Below, one piece after another: positions 1 through 12,200 of a stretch of DNA of 64,000 bases. The number at the start of each line of letters is the position of its first letter. Position 1 is the stretch's first letter. A model generated the notes under the pieces. The model worked only from the letters and a program-made list of their open reading frames with translations, ran no database searches and was not told where the DNA came from. Location of the stretch: NCBI GenBank assembly GCA_036768485.1, contig JAVLUZ010000154.1:22745896-22809895 (forward strand), written 5' to 3'. The DNA is from Mermis nigrescens. Its lineage: Eukaryota; Nematoda; Enoplea; Mermithida; Mermithidae. The position numbers and the translations under genes are program-made.

Positions 1-540
1 CACAAATTTGCCCTTAACGCGCGAAATAGCGTTTTTTCGGTGTTTTACATTGTATACTTTTACATAAAATCACTTTTGACGCAATATTTCTCTCAAAATT
101 TTAAAATTTTCGACAATATTGTGCGAAAAAATCATTAAATTTTTTTGACTTTAACAAAATTCTGGCGCGAAGCGCCGGAAAATTTGTGAAATTAAGACGG
201 ATAGACGTCTAGAAGCATGATTTACTGATTGATTTCCTGTATTTATAGCATTTGATGCGAAACATCGAAATTTTTAATTGAAAATAGAAGAAAACTATGC
301 AAAAATAGCTGTTTTTGCTGTTAAAATTGTTTTGAAACCTACATGAACAGAAAATGGCTTCGAGGTCGCCAAGAAAGTAAATAAATGTCATTGATAGGTA
401 TCATCCGGCGCGTAGCGCCGGAAAAATTTGAGAAATTATGGTTACTAACGACCAAAAATCATTGCAAATTGCATATCTATTCTTTATCTCGCCAAATATT
501 TTTGGCCAAATTTTCCGCCGCCCCCTTAAATCCGCCCCTG
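1..540 (+). mobile_element. hAT-like MITE family A, cut by the window edge
   Basis: Near copy of 62608-63224. Contains GGCGCGAAGCGCC (164-176) and GGCGCGTAGCGCC (407-419), and ends AAATCCGCCCCTG at 540. Its left end is outside the window. Confidence 0.85.
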
Positions 541-742
541 ATCATCAGGCTCAAATGAAAGTTTTGAAATTCTCCGTCATGACCAGGTTAAGATAGACTA
601 AACCTACATATTGTATGTTTGGAGCAGACAAAAATAGGACATTTTTCTGAGAAAATCGTTATTTCTCTCAAGTTCAACGTCTCAAATGTCTTTTGATACT
701 TGGTTAGATACATGTATTTAGATTAGCAAGCATTCCACATTA

Positions 743-2026
743 CGAGGGGTGATCTTTGGAAGTACAGCTTTTCAGGCCCAAACGGCATTTGCATGTTTAT
801 TGTTGTTTATTATTGTTAACCGTCCTTTTTATTGGTGATATGCAAAATTTTAAGTAAATACTTTATTTTTTAGGAATTATTATTTTTTAAACAAAGCTTA
901 CTCATTAAAATGTCAAAAAATTTAAATTTTGAGCAACGAGCAGTTGTTTGTTATCCGATGCGTAAAGGGAAGAAGGCCTCCGATATTCATGTTGAATTGC
1001 GTGAAGTTTATGGGGATAATGTCTTAGGCTTGAGTACCATTAAAAGGTGGATCGCTTTATTTCGAGCTGGTGTGGAGTCATTTCAAGATGGAAATTCTCT
1101 TGGCCCTGAGTCCACTGTCACCTTTCCCAATATGATTGTGGCTGTTCACGACCTAGTGCTAGCTGACCGTCGAATCAAAGTGCGCCTGATAGCCATCTCC
1201 TTGAACATCAGTTATCACCATCACATTCGATTTTAACCGAAAATTTGGGCTTGTCGAAGGTCTCTGCCTGATGGGTCCCCCATTTGTTAACAATCGAACA
1301 AAAGCACGTTCATGCGATATGAACTTTGACCCTTCACCACATGTTTGCTACCGATCCGCCTAATTTTATCCACCGATTAGTCACAGGTGATGAAAGTTAT
1401 GTCTATTGCTATGATCGAGAAACAAAACAACAGTCGATGCACTCTTGGAACAGGGTGTCCGTCCTTCAATCAGAGCAAGGATCGGCGAATCAGCTGAAAA
1501 GTCATGCTGTCGCTTTTTTGTGATTTCAATGGGCCTCTGTGGATCAACTTCTTGCCAACAAAGTTTACAATAAACGGCCAATTCTACTCTTCATTGCTAA
1601 TGCGAGTGTGCAACTCAATTAGACAAAACAGATGTGCAAAATTGGGAAAGGATGTCTTGATTTTGCACAACAATGCGCCTCATCACAAAGCCAATATTGC
1701 ACAGCAGACCCTGCCAACTGTTACTTCCAATAAATCGGCTATCCACCCTATTCGCCGGATTTAGCCTCTAGTGACTTCCATGCATTTAGAAAAATCAAAT
1801 TGGACTCCAAAGAAAAACGTTTTGACAGTGATGAGGACATTAAAAGTGACATTTCATCATGGCTGAACAGTCAACCCGCCGAGTTTTGGTTACAGGGCGT
1901 AGAAGAGTGCCAAGGATGCTGGCTTAAGTGTTTTGATATGAATGGTGAACATTGATAAATAAACTTGTTCTGCTGTTCTAAGACAAATATTAAGTAAAAA
2001 GCTATACTTCCAAAGATCACCCCTCC
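743..2026 (+). mobile_element. Decayed mariner element, TIRs intact
   Basis: A 1284-bp element flanked by TA. Inverted ends share GAGGGGTGATCTTTGGAAGT. Inside is a mariner transposase broken by frameshifts and stops. The helix-turn-helix part is 910-1236 (LNFEQRAVVCYPMRKGKKAS, LSTIKRWIALFRAG). The first catalytic block is TGDESYVY. The second reads LHNNAPHHK, with Asn where the family has Asp. The third, YSPDLASSDF, is in another frame near 1750-1790. Confidence 0.93.
910..1945 (+). pseudogene. Mariner transposase pseudogene
   Basis: About 345 residues if read across frames, the normal mariner size. Parts: N-terminal DNA-binding domain 910-1200; a frame change near 1236-1330; GDES block 1381-1420; further changes near 1510 and 1750; C-terminus near 1945. 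A mutated second catalytic Asp and several breaks mean no active enzyme. Confidence 0.88.
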
Positions 2027-2213
2027 TATATCACCGGTGAAAGTCTAGGTAAGCAAGGCTCTCATTTTCATAAAATACGACGGACGAGTTCATTTACTCT
2101 CATAATATATCGATCATTTACGCTTTTCACGGTATCCCGACAAAAAATTTTGAAAACACTTTTTGGAAGAAAGGCAAGTATAATTGCAGTAAGGGGAAAA
2201 TTTAGTATACACC

Positions 2214-2476
2214 ATAGGTGGGCGGTACCAAAATTCTGGGGTGAAAGATTTTTCAAAGATCAAAAATAGGCCTTAAAAATGGTGGTATAGCGAAAAAACA
2301 CAATTTTTCAACGTTTCTCATCGAGCACAATCCAATGGCATCAAAAAATTGCGAAAAAAACAAAAAAAAATTCAAAAATTGAATTCTGGGGGGGTATTTT
2401 GGTTTCTGGGGGAGGGTCTTTTGGTTTCTCCGGGGAGGGGATGCATCACCTCCTTAAACCCCCACGCTCAGGTGTG
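2214..2476 (+). mobile_element. hAT-like MITE family F, copy 1
   Basis: Perfect 8-bp target duplication GTATACAC at 2206-2213 and 2477-2484. Starts CATAGGTGGGCGG and contains GTTTCTCATCGAGCACAA. No coding. Confidence 0.85.
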
Positions 2477-2644
2477 GTATACACCCTTGACTATAACTTA
2501 GATATCACCTTCAAATCAGACACGCACACTTCATTCATGAATTCGACAATGTTTTTTTGACCGTGAAAAAATAAAGCTATTTGCAACATCTTTAGAAGGA
2601 GTAGAAAAAGCTATGCTTTTCATTGCAAAATTGTGCAAAGTTTG

Positions 2645-3090
2645 CATAGCGACTCAAAATTTTGAGTGGGGGTTTCCTCTCTGGCCATTTTAAGCGAGGG
2701 AGAAGCTAATTGATTCCAATTTTTAGCCAAAAATGGCAAAAAATCCAAAAATAGTCAAAAAATGCAAGTTTTTTTTGCCAGAAATAGGTGGGGGCCAAAA
2801 ATTTGCTGACTTTGGGGGATGGGCGGACGATAAACTTTTGGTGAGGAATACCCCATCCACACGTGGGCGCGGGTTCGGGGGGCACCCCAGGAAGGCCGAA
2901 TACCCCAAAATAATTTTTTTCGCAATTTTTTGATGCCAATGGATAGTGCTCGATGAGAAACGTTGGAAAATGGTGTTTTTCGCCATACCACCATTTTTTA
3001 GACCATTTTTTGACCTTTGAAAAATCTTGCATCCCCCAGAATTTTGGTGCTGCCCACCTATGACCCCATCCCTGTAACACGTATGCTGCA
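2645..3090 (+). mobile_element. MITE family D interrupted by family F (2858-3062)
   Basis: The outer D element starts CATAGCGACTCAAAATTTTG, with its right end approximate. The inner F element is flanked by ACCCCATC at 2850-2857 and 3063-3070, so F jumped into D. The pair sits just past the Trpml stop codon and probably lies in its 3' UTR. Confidence 0.8.
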
Positions 3091-3110
3091 TAGTGCATGC
3101 GTTAACAACT

Positions 3111-3266
3111 TTACCGACGAATTCGTGAGATCAACCTGCCGCAACATTCAGAAATGAAAGTAGCACCCGAACGGTGACCATCCATTGACTGCTTGAGTGA
3201 AGCCTCGTCACATTGTGACATGAAATCTTGCAGAAACGTAATCGTTTGACAATTGTGATATTTGTC
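3111..3266 (-). CDS. Trpml: Trpml exon 13: cytosolic tail and stop
   Basis: Acceptor tttttag, phase 0; 51 codons and TAA at 3111-3113. [13 protein letters not shown] resembles the mucolipin tail L-x-x-F-I-x-x-[14 protein letters not shown] at the end recalls the cysteine-containing palmitoylated tails of TRPML1 and TRPML3, but no dileucine sorting motif is visible. About 25 bp past the stop lies a nested MITE pair (2645-3090). Confidence 0.86.
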   Translation of the reverse strand, partial: DKYHNCQTITFLQDFMSQCDEASLKQSMDGHRSGATFISECCGRLISRIRR

Positions 3267-6200
3267 CTAAAAATTCCATGCAGAGTTTAACTTAAATATC
3301 GAAACACCAATTTTAAGTTTTGTATATTGCGTACATTACATTTTTTATACATACACATTATATTTTACAAATATTTTTTATATTTTATATATTTTTTCAA
3401 ATTATAATATTATTTTAATTTATTGCGTAACTCGAACAGATTAAAACACTCTGTGATTTTACAGAAAAAACCGTATTGCACATGAAAAGATGCTCAAAAG
3501 AGTACATAACAATAAAACGTTCGTTCAAAGTCAGGTGAATTTCAGACCGATTTTTGACAATGTGTTCAAGGTCAATACAAAGACTTTAATCTATACAACA
3601 TTAATGCAACACCTGTAAGCAATTTTTATAAAAACTTAGTGCAAAGCCATTCTCTTGTTTGAATTTTACACGTGACGTGCATAAGATTTGGCACAAAACG
3701 GTGTATTGAATGGAACAGAAAACAAGCATACTTCAAAGCTACGAAGATATATGATCTTTAGGGTTTTCTTAACTCCCCACTGCGAGAAGTTTTTCATTCC
3801 CAGAATTTTTGATTTTCCAAAAGATCACAGAAAGTGACCAATTTTAAGCGTACTCAGTGACCTGTTGTTGTAAAAAGCCAATTTTTTTTGGCGCTTCGAG
3901 TCAAACAGCCATTTTTGACTATATTCTGTTTGATTTTATTTGATTTTCTCTTGAAATTTTTTTATGCTTTTATCGTCAAGAAAGGAAGAGCGTCATCAGA
4001 AAGGCCAAAAATGGCGTTTTTAAGCCTATGCAGCTATCGTTTTTGAGCCCGAAAAACACTTCACAGAAAAGTTTGGTCTAACCCCTAAATCCCCATGCTG
4101 TGCATGTTTAGCGACTAATGCAAAAATGTAGATCTATTGGTGAATAAAAAAAGTAGCCTTTCTAAGACAATTTCATAAATAATAACTAAACAAATGATAA
4201 AATAAAAGTCTTTCCCGAATATATTCCAAAGTTAATCGAGCTAAATATCACGTTAAGTAGATAAGAACACTATAGAATAGACATAATCGTACGCTTAAAA
4301 CAAAGGCTATTTTTTCAATTTGCAGACTTCTTTACTTAATTTCACTGAGCACGATTATTCATAAATATTTTTCATAATCTGACTGAAAAACGTGATTTTA
4401 CTCAAAATTTCTAGAGCGCTATGACATTAACTATTTTTATTGTAACCAATTGCTTATTTAGAAGAAAGATAGATTGCTTAATTAATATACTTTAGAACAC
4501 CTACATCAAAGCTCAGTGAATATTGAAGAAGGTTGAATTCAAGGAAATGAATTATAAGGTAACTAGGTGATTAAAAATTTTTTTGTACTAGAAGCTAGGG
4601 CCGTGTTATAGAGTGAAGACAAGAGTGTGTAATATTTTTTTCCCTTTGCAGCGTTCGTATTTCATGCATTTGCCTGCGAACCAAATAAACAATACTTAGA
4701 GTCATTCAAATCCGTGCGCAAATGTCAAATTAATAGTAAGGTACAAAAAGTGTGTTTTTTGTACAAGGTCCGTTGGTATATACATGTATAAAGATGGTCC
4801 CCAAAAGTCTTTGTACATTTTGTACACATAAATTTTTGGGTACTAAAATATGGTACAGTAGCGATTTTGGTGTTGTAAAAAAGAATTGTTCGACTTTTGG
4901 TAGTGTATTTCAGCTAATTTCTGGGTCTCTAAAGGCAAAAATTACTAAGAATCGTCTTAAAACGGCGCGAAGCACCAAAAAATTTGACATATTTCCTTTT
5001 GAAATGCAATTTCTGCCATTATAAACTATTTAGAACACACAGTTACTCATTTTCGGCGCTTAGCGCCGAAAATTTTTGCGGATTTTAGACCTTTTTTGGC
5101 AATTTTTGTCTTCCCAAAAATCTTTGTACATGTACAAGGACGGTCCCGAAAAAGTCTTTGTATATACATGTAGAAGAATCTTTGCCGAATACAAAAAACA
5201 CTGGGTACAAATTATCAAGCAATGATAAATTATCGTACTGAAATCAGCTAGTAACAAAAAGAGATCTTGCTCAAAATTCGCCCTTAGTGATATAATATCA
5301 AAGGGGATACAAAAATTGATCCACTTACATAATTGATGATAATAATTAATTATTATTAACTGATAATATCGATTAATTAAGTAGCGAATCGGCTGACCTT
5401 GACAATTTCATACGCATCCATAATAATTGAAATGAATAGCGACAAAACGATGTAGATGAACAAGGAGATAAAGACGTAAAGATAAATGCGGGCGAACCAT
5501 ACAACTGCACTGCTGTCTCCTGATGTCGTAGTGAACGTAGCGAACATGTCATCGCCATTAATTAAGGCAAAAAGGCATTCAGAGCTTGTCATTAAATCTC
5601 GGAACTAAAGGAAAATAACATATGTAAGTTACACCGAAAATGCAATTAACACTTAAAGACAACATACATACATTTAAGCACTTATGTAGTAATCATTCAT
5701 GATTTACTGTGATAATCAATTTTCCAAGTCAAATCAAGTTTTAATAAGCGCTTCTGTTTGAGAGGAATAAAATTTAAAACATAGCTCGTATAACGGGGTA
5801 CAAACTCCAATTTGAATTAGAATAGTTGACAGTTTTATGCTCAATTTTTCTTTTAACCGATTTTTTGACGTCTACAACGTTTAGACGTAAGATTTAGTAA
5901 TGAGACTAAATCAAAAATATAAAATAAAGTAGCAGGTCTGAAGTGCAATAGTTTCAAACTTCCAATCATCTACATATGTATGTATAACAAGTAGCATGCT
6001 TGACTATCCATTTTTTCGATATTCAAAAGCCATCAGAATATTGTAGAACTACTTCTTTTTGCCCGTAGCCAAGCTCCCCCTGAAACGAAAAAATTTTTTG
6101 TGTCTCACAAGCTTGCCCAAAGGAAAAAATCAATAATTCTTGAAAGTGCATTTGAAAGATCGCTAAAAAAGGTTTTTTGCATACTTTGAGCTACTAAATG

Positions 6201-9200
6201 CAAACTTTGCAGCGCTTCACGCCCGATTGATTGTTTCTGTATACATTTTGTCTTTTCAATTGCTCAAATTTGAGCTAGACATGATGTCAAATTTTACTGG
6301 CGCTTCGCGCCGCTTTATTAATTTTCTAGTGCTTTTTCTTAAGTACTAAGATTGAGTACAAAAAGACGAAAAGTTAAGATACTGTTTATGGACTGAATGA
6401 TGAGAAATCATTTGCGCAGCATAGTTTACGCAATAGATTTTTGTGTACAAGTATGAAACGAACTAGAAAAATCATTAAATTTTTTTCGCCATCATGTAGA
6501 GTCCGTTGAGAAACGCTAAAAAATGTCTTTCCTTTTGCCTACTTCCTAACGGTTCTTAAGATATCTGACTTACAAAATTTTATGTCCCCCGAAATAAAAT
6601 CCTGGCTACGGGCCTGCACGTCACCACACATGTACAGCTTTACAGCATGGGAATTCTGGGTGGGAGTCGGGTCAGTCCCAACAAGTCTTTATGAAGTGTC
6701 TTTTTAAAGTTAAAACCGATGGGTACCATACGTGCATAGCATGGGAATTCAAAGGGAGGTGAAATTATAAAGTGCCTGTTTTGGGCCTAAAAATGGTAGG
6801 TAGTAGGTATGCGTCAAAAACATCGTTTTTCAGCGTTTCTGACGATGTTCTATCTTTCTAAAGCATAAAAACATGAAAAAATTCAAAAAATCAAATGTCG
6901 AACAAATTGAACAAAATACAGTCAAAACATGAGTATAATGGCGCGAAGCACCGAAAATTTGGCACTTTTGAGCAAATAGATAGCTAAAAAACGCTTAAAA
7001 AAGCATCTTTTCTACAAGTTTTTTGGGAACTTTGAAAAAATCGCCAATTTTGGGGAAGGGGGTGAATAAATTTTTACGGGGGGGGTGAAAATCCCCCTGA
7101 AGCTGAAAGCTCCCCTCCAAACCCCTCCCCTAAGATCATGATGATGGTACCACCGTTTCTTACGCTCAGACAATGCTCGTCTCTTCTGACATCAAAAAAC
7201 AATTTAAAAAAATTAAAGTATATTAAAAAAATATAGTTTAAAAATTAGTATAAGACGCGAAGCGCTGGAAATTTGACTTTTGAATCAAAAGTTAGGTGGT
7301 AAAAACGCTTGAATTAGCACACTTTCTATGTGCGATTTTTTCTTTTAAATTGACAATTCCGGGAAGGTCGCAGCCATCCGGCGCGGTCCAGTAGTCATTC
7401 TAAGAGAGGCTCAAACTCCCAAAAAACAGGTCCGCACGCCACCATGCTCGCTTCCAGGATTCGGCCAGGGGCGACCCACGATAATTTGGTTTATGCATAC
7501 CTCGGCAACTTCGTTAGGACAGCTCGCAGCGCACTGATTTTTGACTTTTTCAACGTGATCTAGCCATTAGGATAATAAAATCGGAACTTTACTAGAAGAA
7601 TTTTCCTTTTTTCAATAAGCTGTGAAAAGTGTCGTTTTTTGGTGGCGCTTGAGACAAAATTATGAAAAACACTTCATATATATGGCCTTAAACGCCAAGA
7701 ATTTGGAGATGTTAAGACAAAATGCAGTTTTTCATCTTTCCGTACATTATCTTATCTTTCGAAATTTTTTTCGGTCAAGGCCAAGTGAAAATGCAAATTT
7801 CGTACAATTAGATTCATTTATAGCTATAATACTGATAGGCAAGAATGTTGCGAGACGATAAAACAAAACGATCAGTACTAAAAACCAAAAACAAGCAAGC
7901 ACTAAAGAGGAAATATCGTTTATTGCAGTACATGTACAAGAAACGGACAATGCCATAAGCGCATGAAAATCTAATATCTCCGTCCAATTCAGCAGAATAA
8001 AAGGAAATAAAAAAAGGAAATCGTCAGATCCCGAATCAAATTTTTTACCTATATTTGGCTGCGTATTCGTAGCACATAAAAATGTATTTCGTACCTACTT
8101 CCTTTAGCGAACTAATGGACAGATTCGGAATCAAAGAGAAGTGGACAGATGGACGTACGCTATTGGGCCAGATAAACTATAGGATGTGTCCAAACATGTA
8201 GCAGGAGGGATAAGGGGATAGCCCCACCCAAAGTTAGTTGTCCCCCCTCTCCCAAAGGCAGAAAATTTTTTAGCCTTACCTCCATTTTTGAAAAAGAAAC
8301 TATATTTTCCGAACCGTTTTCAGCTAAAAATTAGGGGTCATTAATCCCCCCCTAAAAATGGCCGAAACCCCCTACCCGAAATTTCGAGCCGTTAAATGCA
8401 TGGATGTATTTAAAAATTGTTTCAAGCTCCCCAAAATAAAGACCCAATGTGCCAGAATCGTTAACCAAATGATAACGTTCACTTACTTTCATATGGTAAG
8501 GCCCAAGTATGATCCAACCGCAAAACAAAAAGCCCATATAAATCAATCCAGCACATACCATGAATCGAAGGACATTAGGCATAGCCCGTTTCAATGTTAG
8601 AATTAATATCTAAAGAGTCTTTATAAGAGTAACCACGAAGGAACGGAGTGTAAAAGAGTAGTTTAGTTACGTTATAATGCGCGAAAAATCCTAAATAACG
8701 CAAAATGCCAATCCAGGCGAACAAAGTACCAAGGCCTAACAGCATGCCAGTGAAGTTGAATAAAGCCGAACCTAAAAGCTGAAAAAATAACGCGCCAATT
8801 TCACATTTAAAAACAACTAGTCATATCCAGATATTCACGCGGGGGAAGGGTTTGAATGTCTAGCAAGAACCTCAGAATGAAAATACGGGAAATTTTCTGA
8901 GAAAAATAAGGCCAAGTGAAGCCAGAAAATCAATATAAAATAAAGTTTTCTTCAAAAGTGCCAAGTGATTAGAAACTGTGAATTGACAGTTTTTAAAGCA
9001 ACTTTAGCATTTATACCAGTTTTTGAAACCATTTTAGCTAAAAAAATCTCCCTAGTTGACTAACGCAGATATAGGTCGATTGCTTCAAATCTGTCACTGA
9101 CTGATATCAACGCATTGCTCATGCAGTCTGACTGACTAGACACAAAAAGTATTGCAGCACTTAATTTGTAGACAAGCGCTGGTCCTGAATTCCGATTTGC

Positions 9201-12200
9201 TTTTAAAATTTAAAGTAACGACACATGGACAATCCCGACGCGAACACTCAGCTCTCTAAGCTTAACATTTTCTGCAAATACGGCTTTTGACTCATTCTTT
9301 CGTACACTTTTCTCAATCAAATTGCGATCCGCTATTTGTACTTAAACTTATGAAGTACGAGAAAGGAACATTAAAAATTAAACAATCAAACTGAAAACAG
9401 GTCCGTTAGTTATATATAAGACAATGTCTTATATTAAATGCCGATTTAAATAAAGGTCAATTCTCAAATTAATATTAACTTTTTAATTGCAATTAGTTAG
9501 ATTTACTTACGACCACACGTAGGCGTGGGGGGGTTTGGAAGGTATGCACCACCTCGAGAAATCAAAATACCCCTCCCACAGAATTCAATTTTTGAATTTT
9601 TTTGTTTTTTACCGCAATTTTTTGATGCCAATGGTTGGTGCTCGATGAGAAACGTTGAAAAATGGTGTTTTTTCGCCATACCACCATTTGTTTATTTGTT
9701 GGGCCATTTTTTAATCTTTGAAAAATCTTGCGACCCCCAGAATTTTGGTGCCGCTCACCTATGGTTAAGACGACTGGCCAATGAGTGGTAAACAACGCTT
9801 AGCTTTTTTCAGATACTTATTCTTCAGAATTAATGAGGTACCTTCTCGCTGATGTTAGTTTTAAATCGATTTCGTACCAGTAGGTAGGTCGCCCAAACGG
9901 AACTGTGTTGCCCAGAAAATGAAAATAAAGACAATGTTTTATATTATAAAAAGCGAATCATAATATAATCGAATCCAAACCTTTTGTCTGCGGCTATCAG
10001 AAGCATCCATAATTCAAAAATTACCTTGTATTCGATGCTAAATTTGCACACGACTCCAACAATCAGGAATATATCGTTAACTAATATGCAAATATACCAA
10101 ACATTTAGGAACATCATTTGTTCGTCTTTAGTCAGCTTGACACCATAAGTGCGTGTAAAGTATAACTCCGCTCTCTAAAAGCGAATGAGAAATCATATCA
10201 GAAACAAAAAAAGAAAATTTATATAAAGGGTGGCCCCAAAAAAAGGGAACTCAACGTTTTGATCATAACTATTGCTGCATTAAAGGTGTTGCAAAACTGT
10301 AAACATTTTCTGAAAGCACATACATAGGACAACAAAATTGTAAAGTTTCATTGATTTACCTTCATCATTTACTTTTTGGTTCACAATTTTGTAAACATCA
10401 CTTTTGTAGAAATTCACAGTGTAAAAATTGACAAGTATCCACAAAAAGGGTATACAAAATCCCCATTATAACTTTTTTCTGTATAAGGATGCAAATTATC
10501 ATTTAATCGAAAACAAATTTAGCTAAAAAAGCTATAACTAATGGCCTCTGATTGCTAGACCTCGTTTAGTGCGACGCATTTTTGTAAACCCAACCTTTTA
10601 TTGAATACAAACACAATGAAAGTGTAGCACGATGAAAGACTCACAAAACTTAAGTAAAACGAACTAATTAGAACGGTAATAAAAATTGTATACTCCTAGT
10701 TACTAACATTTTTTGTTGTAACATACTACAAAACTTATGTTTACAAAAGTGAAAACCAAGAACTTGATATTAAATGGAACTCAATAAAACTTTACAATTT
10801 TGTTGCCCTATATCTGTGCTTTTAAAAAAGTTTAGTTTTCCAATATGGCTAATGAAGCAATAGTTATGATTGAAACATTGAGTATACCTTTTTTCGGGCC
10901 ACCCAGTAGCACGTAAGATTTTTTCACACTTACATATATTTGATTTCATAAAAATTGAAGTACATATTGCCATAAACCTAGATCAACGAATTAAATACGA
11001 ATCGTTCAAACAGTCTTAAAGCTGATTGTCATCAGAATCCTTTAAAACCGAGTGCAGCTTCTACCAGAAAAATCAACCATGTTTGCTGCCTGATAATATT
11101 ATAAACGACCTTCACTTCAATGCTTTAATAGAACAAAAAGCTCACTCAATCATACTATCAAATATGGTCGAAGCGAATAAATAATTAGTGTGGTGATAAA
11201 AATCAGATTTTTTACAAGAATGATTACAAAATAACACAAAGCAACAAAAAAGTGCACTAAATCGTCATATCGTATTTCTAAGGCTTATCGCACCGTACTT
11301 TTACGCTTATTAGCGATCTTTTGAAAATTTCACATCCACATTATATCTTGAATACCTGAAATACTGTGGGACATGGGTACATGTAACGGCTCAAAATTTT
11401 GGGTGGGGGCAAACATGTGATAGGAAGCATAGGAAGATTCAGTAAATCTTTGACCCCTCGATTTTTGGAAAAAGAGTTTTTGGCCAGGAGTTGGAGATCA
11501 TTTACCAGCCCCCTAAAGATGGCCGTAAACCCCCCAACCCAAAATTTCGAGCCGTTACATGCACAGTGGATTCTCCTCGTCCATTTTAAGGGAGGGGCGG
11601 GAATGACCTCCAATTCTTGGCCAAAAACGGTTAAAAAACACCCAAAACTTAACAAAAACACTAATTTGTCCAAAACACTTTCTGGCTCTGGGGGATGGGG
11701 TCCACCACCTTTGGGTGGAGGAGATCCCCTACCGCCATGTTACATGTATGCTGTGGAATGTTTTGTGGCGTATATGTGAGCCCATTTCAGGGATATGTAT
11801 GTATGTGCATAAATACATAAATGTGATTGAAGAAGAAATTTCGAAGGAACCAGATTGTTGAAAGTCAGAAAAAATACATTCTCTGATGATAACTGAAATG
11901 GAGAAGCAGTTCTTCGACAGAATTGTGAAGATAACAGGGTCCTGAATCTGGGATGATCAGAATGAACGGAACTATTTAATTAGCTGTTTCACTGTCTCAC
12001 ATCATACGAACAGAAATGATTACAAAAATCTTTCTAAGCACCTGTCTCAATGCTCGACCTCTGATCAAGCTTCTCAAACATAATATGAGCGACAGTAAGC
12101 AAACCAGCGTCACAGATAAATCAATTAAGGCCATGCTAAAGCGAAAACCCGTGCCCGAATCTATAAAACACGTCTTAATGAGACAAAGACACGAAAACTT

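Noticed and set aside
2706..3098. Long overlapping frames on both strands
   Set aside because: They cover the nested family D and F MITEs; frames are open by chance in these AT-poor, stop-poor repeats.
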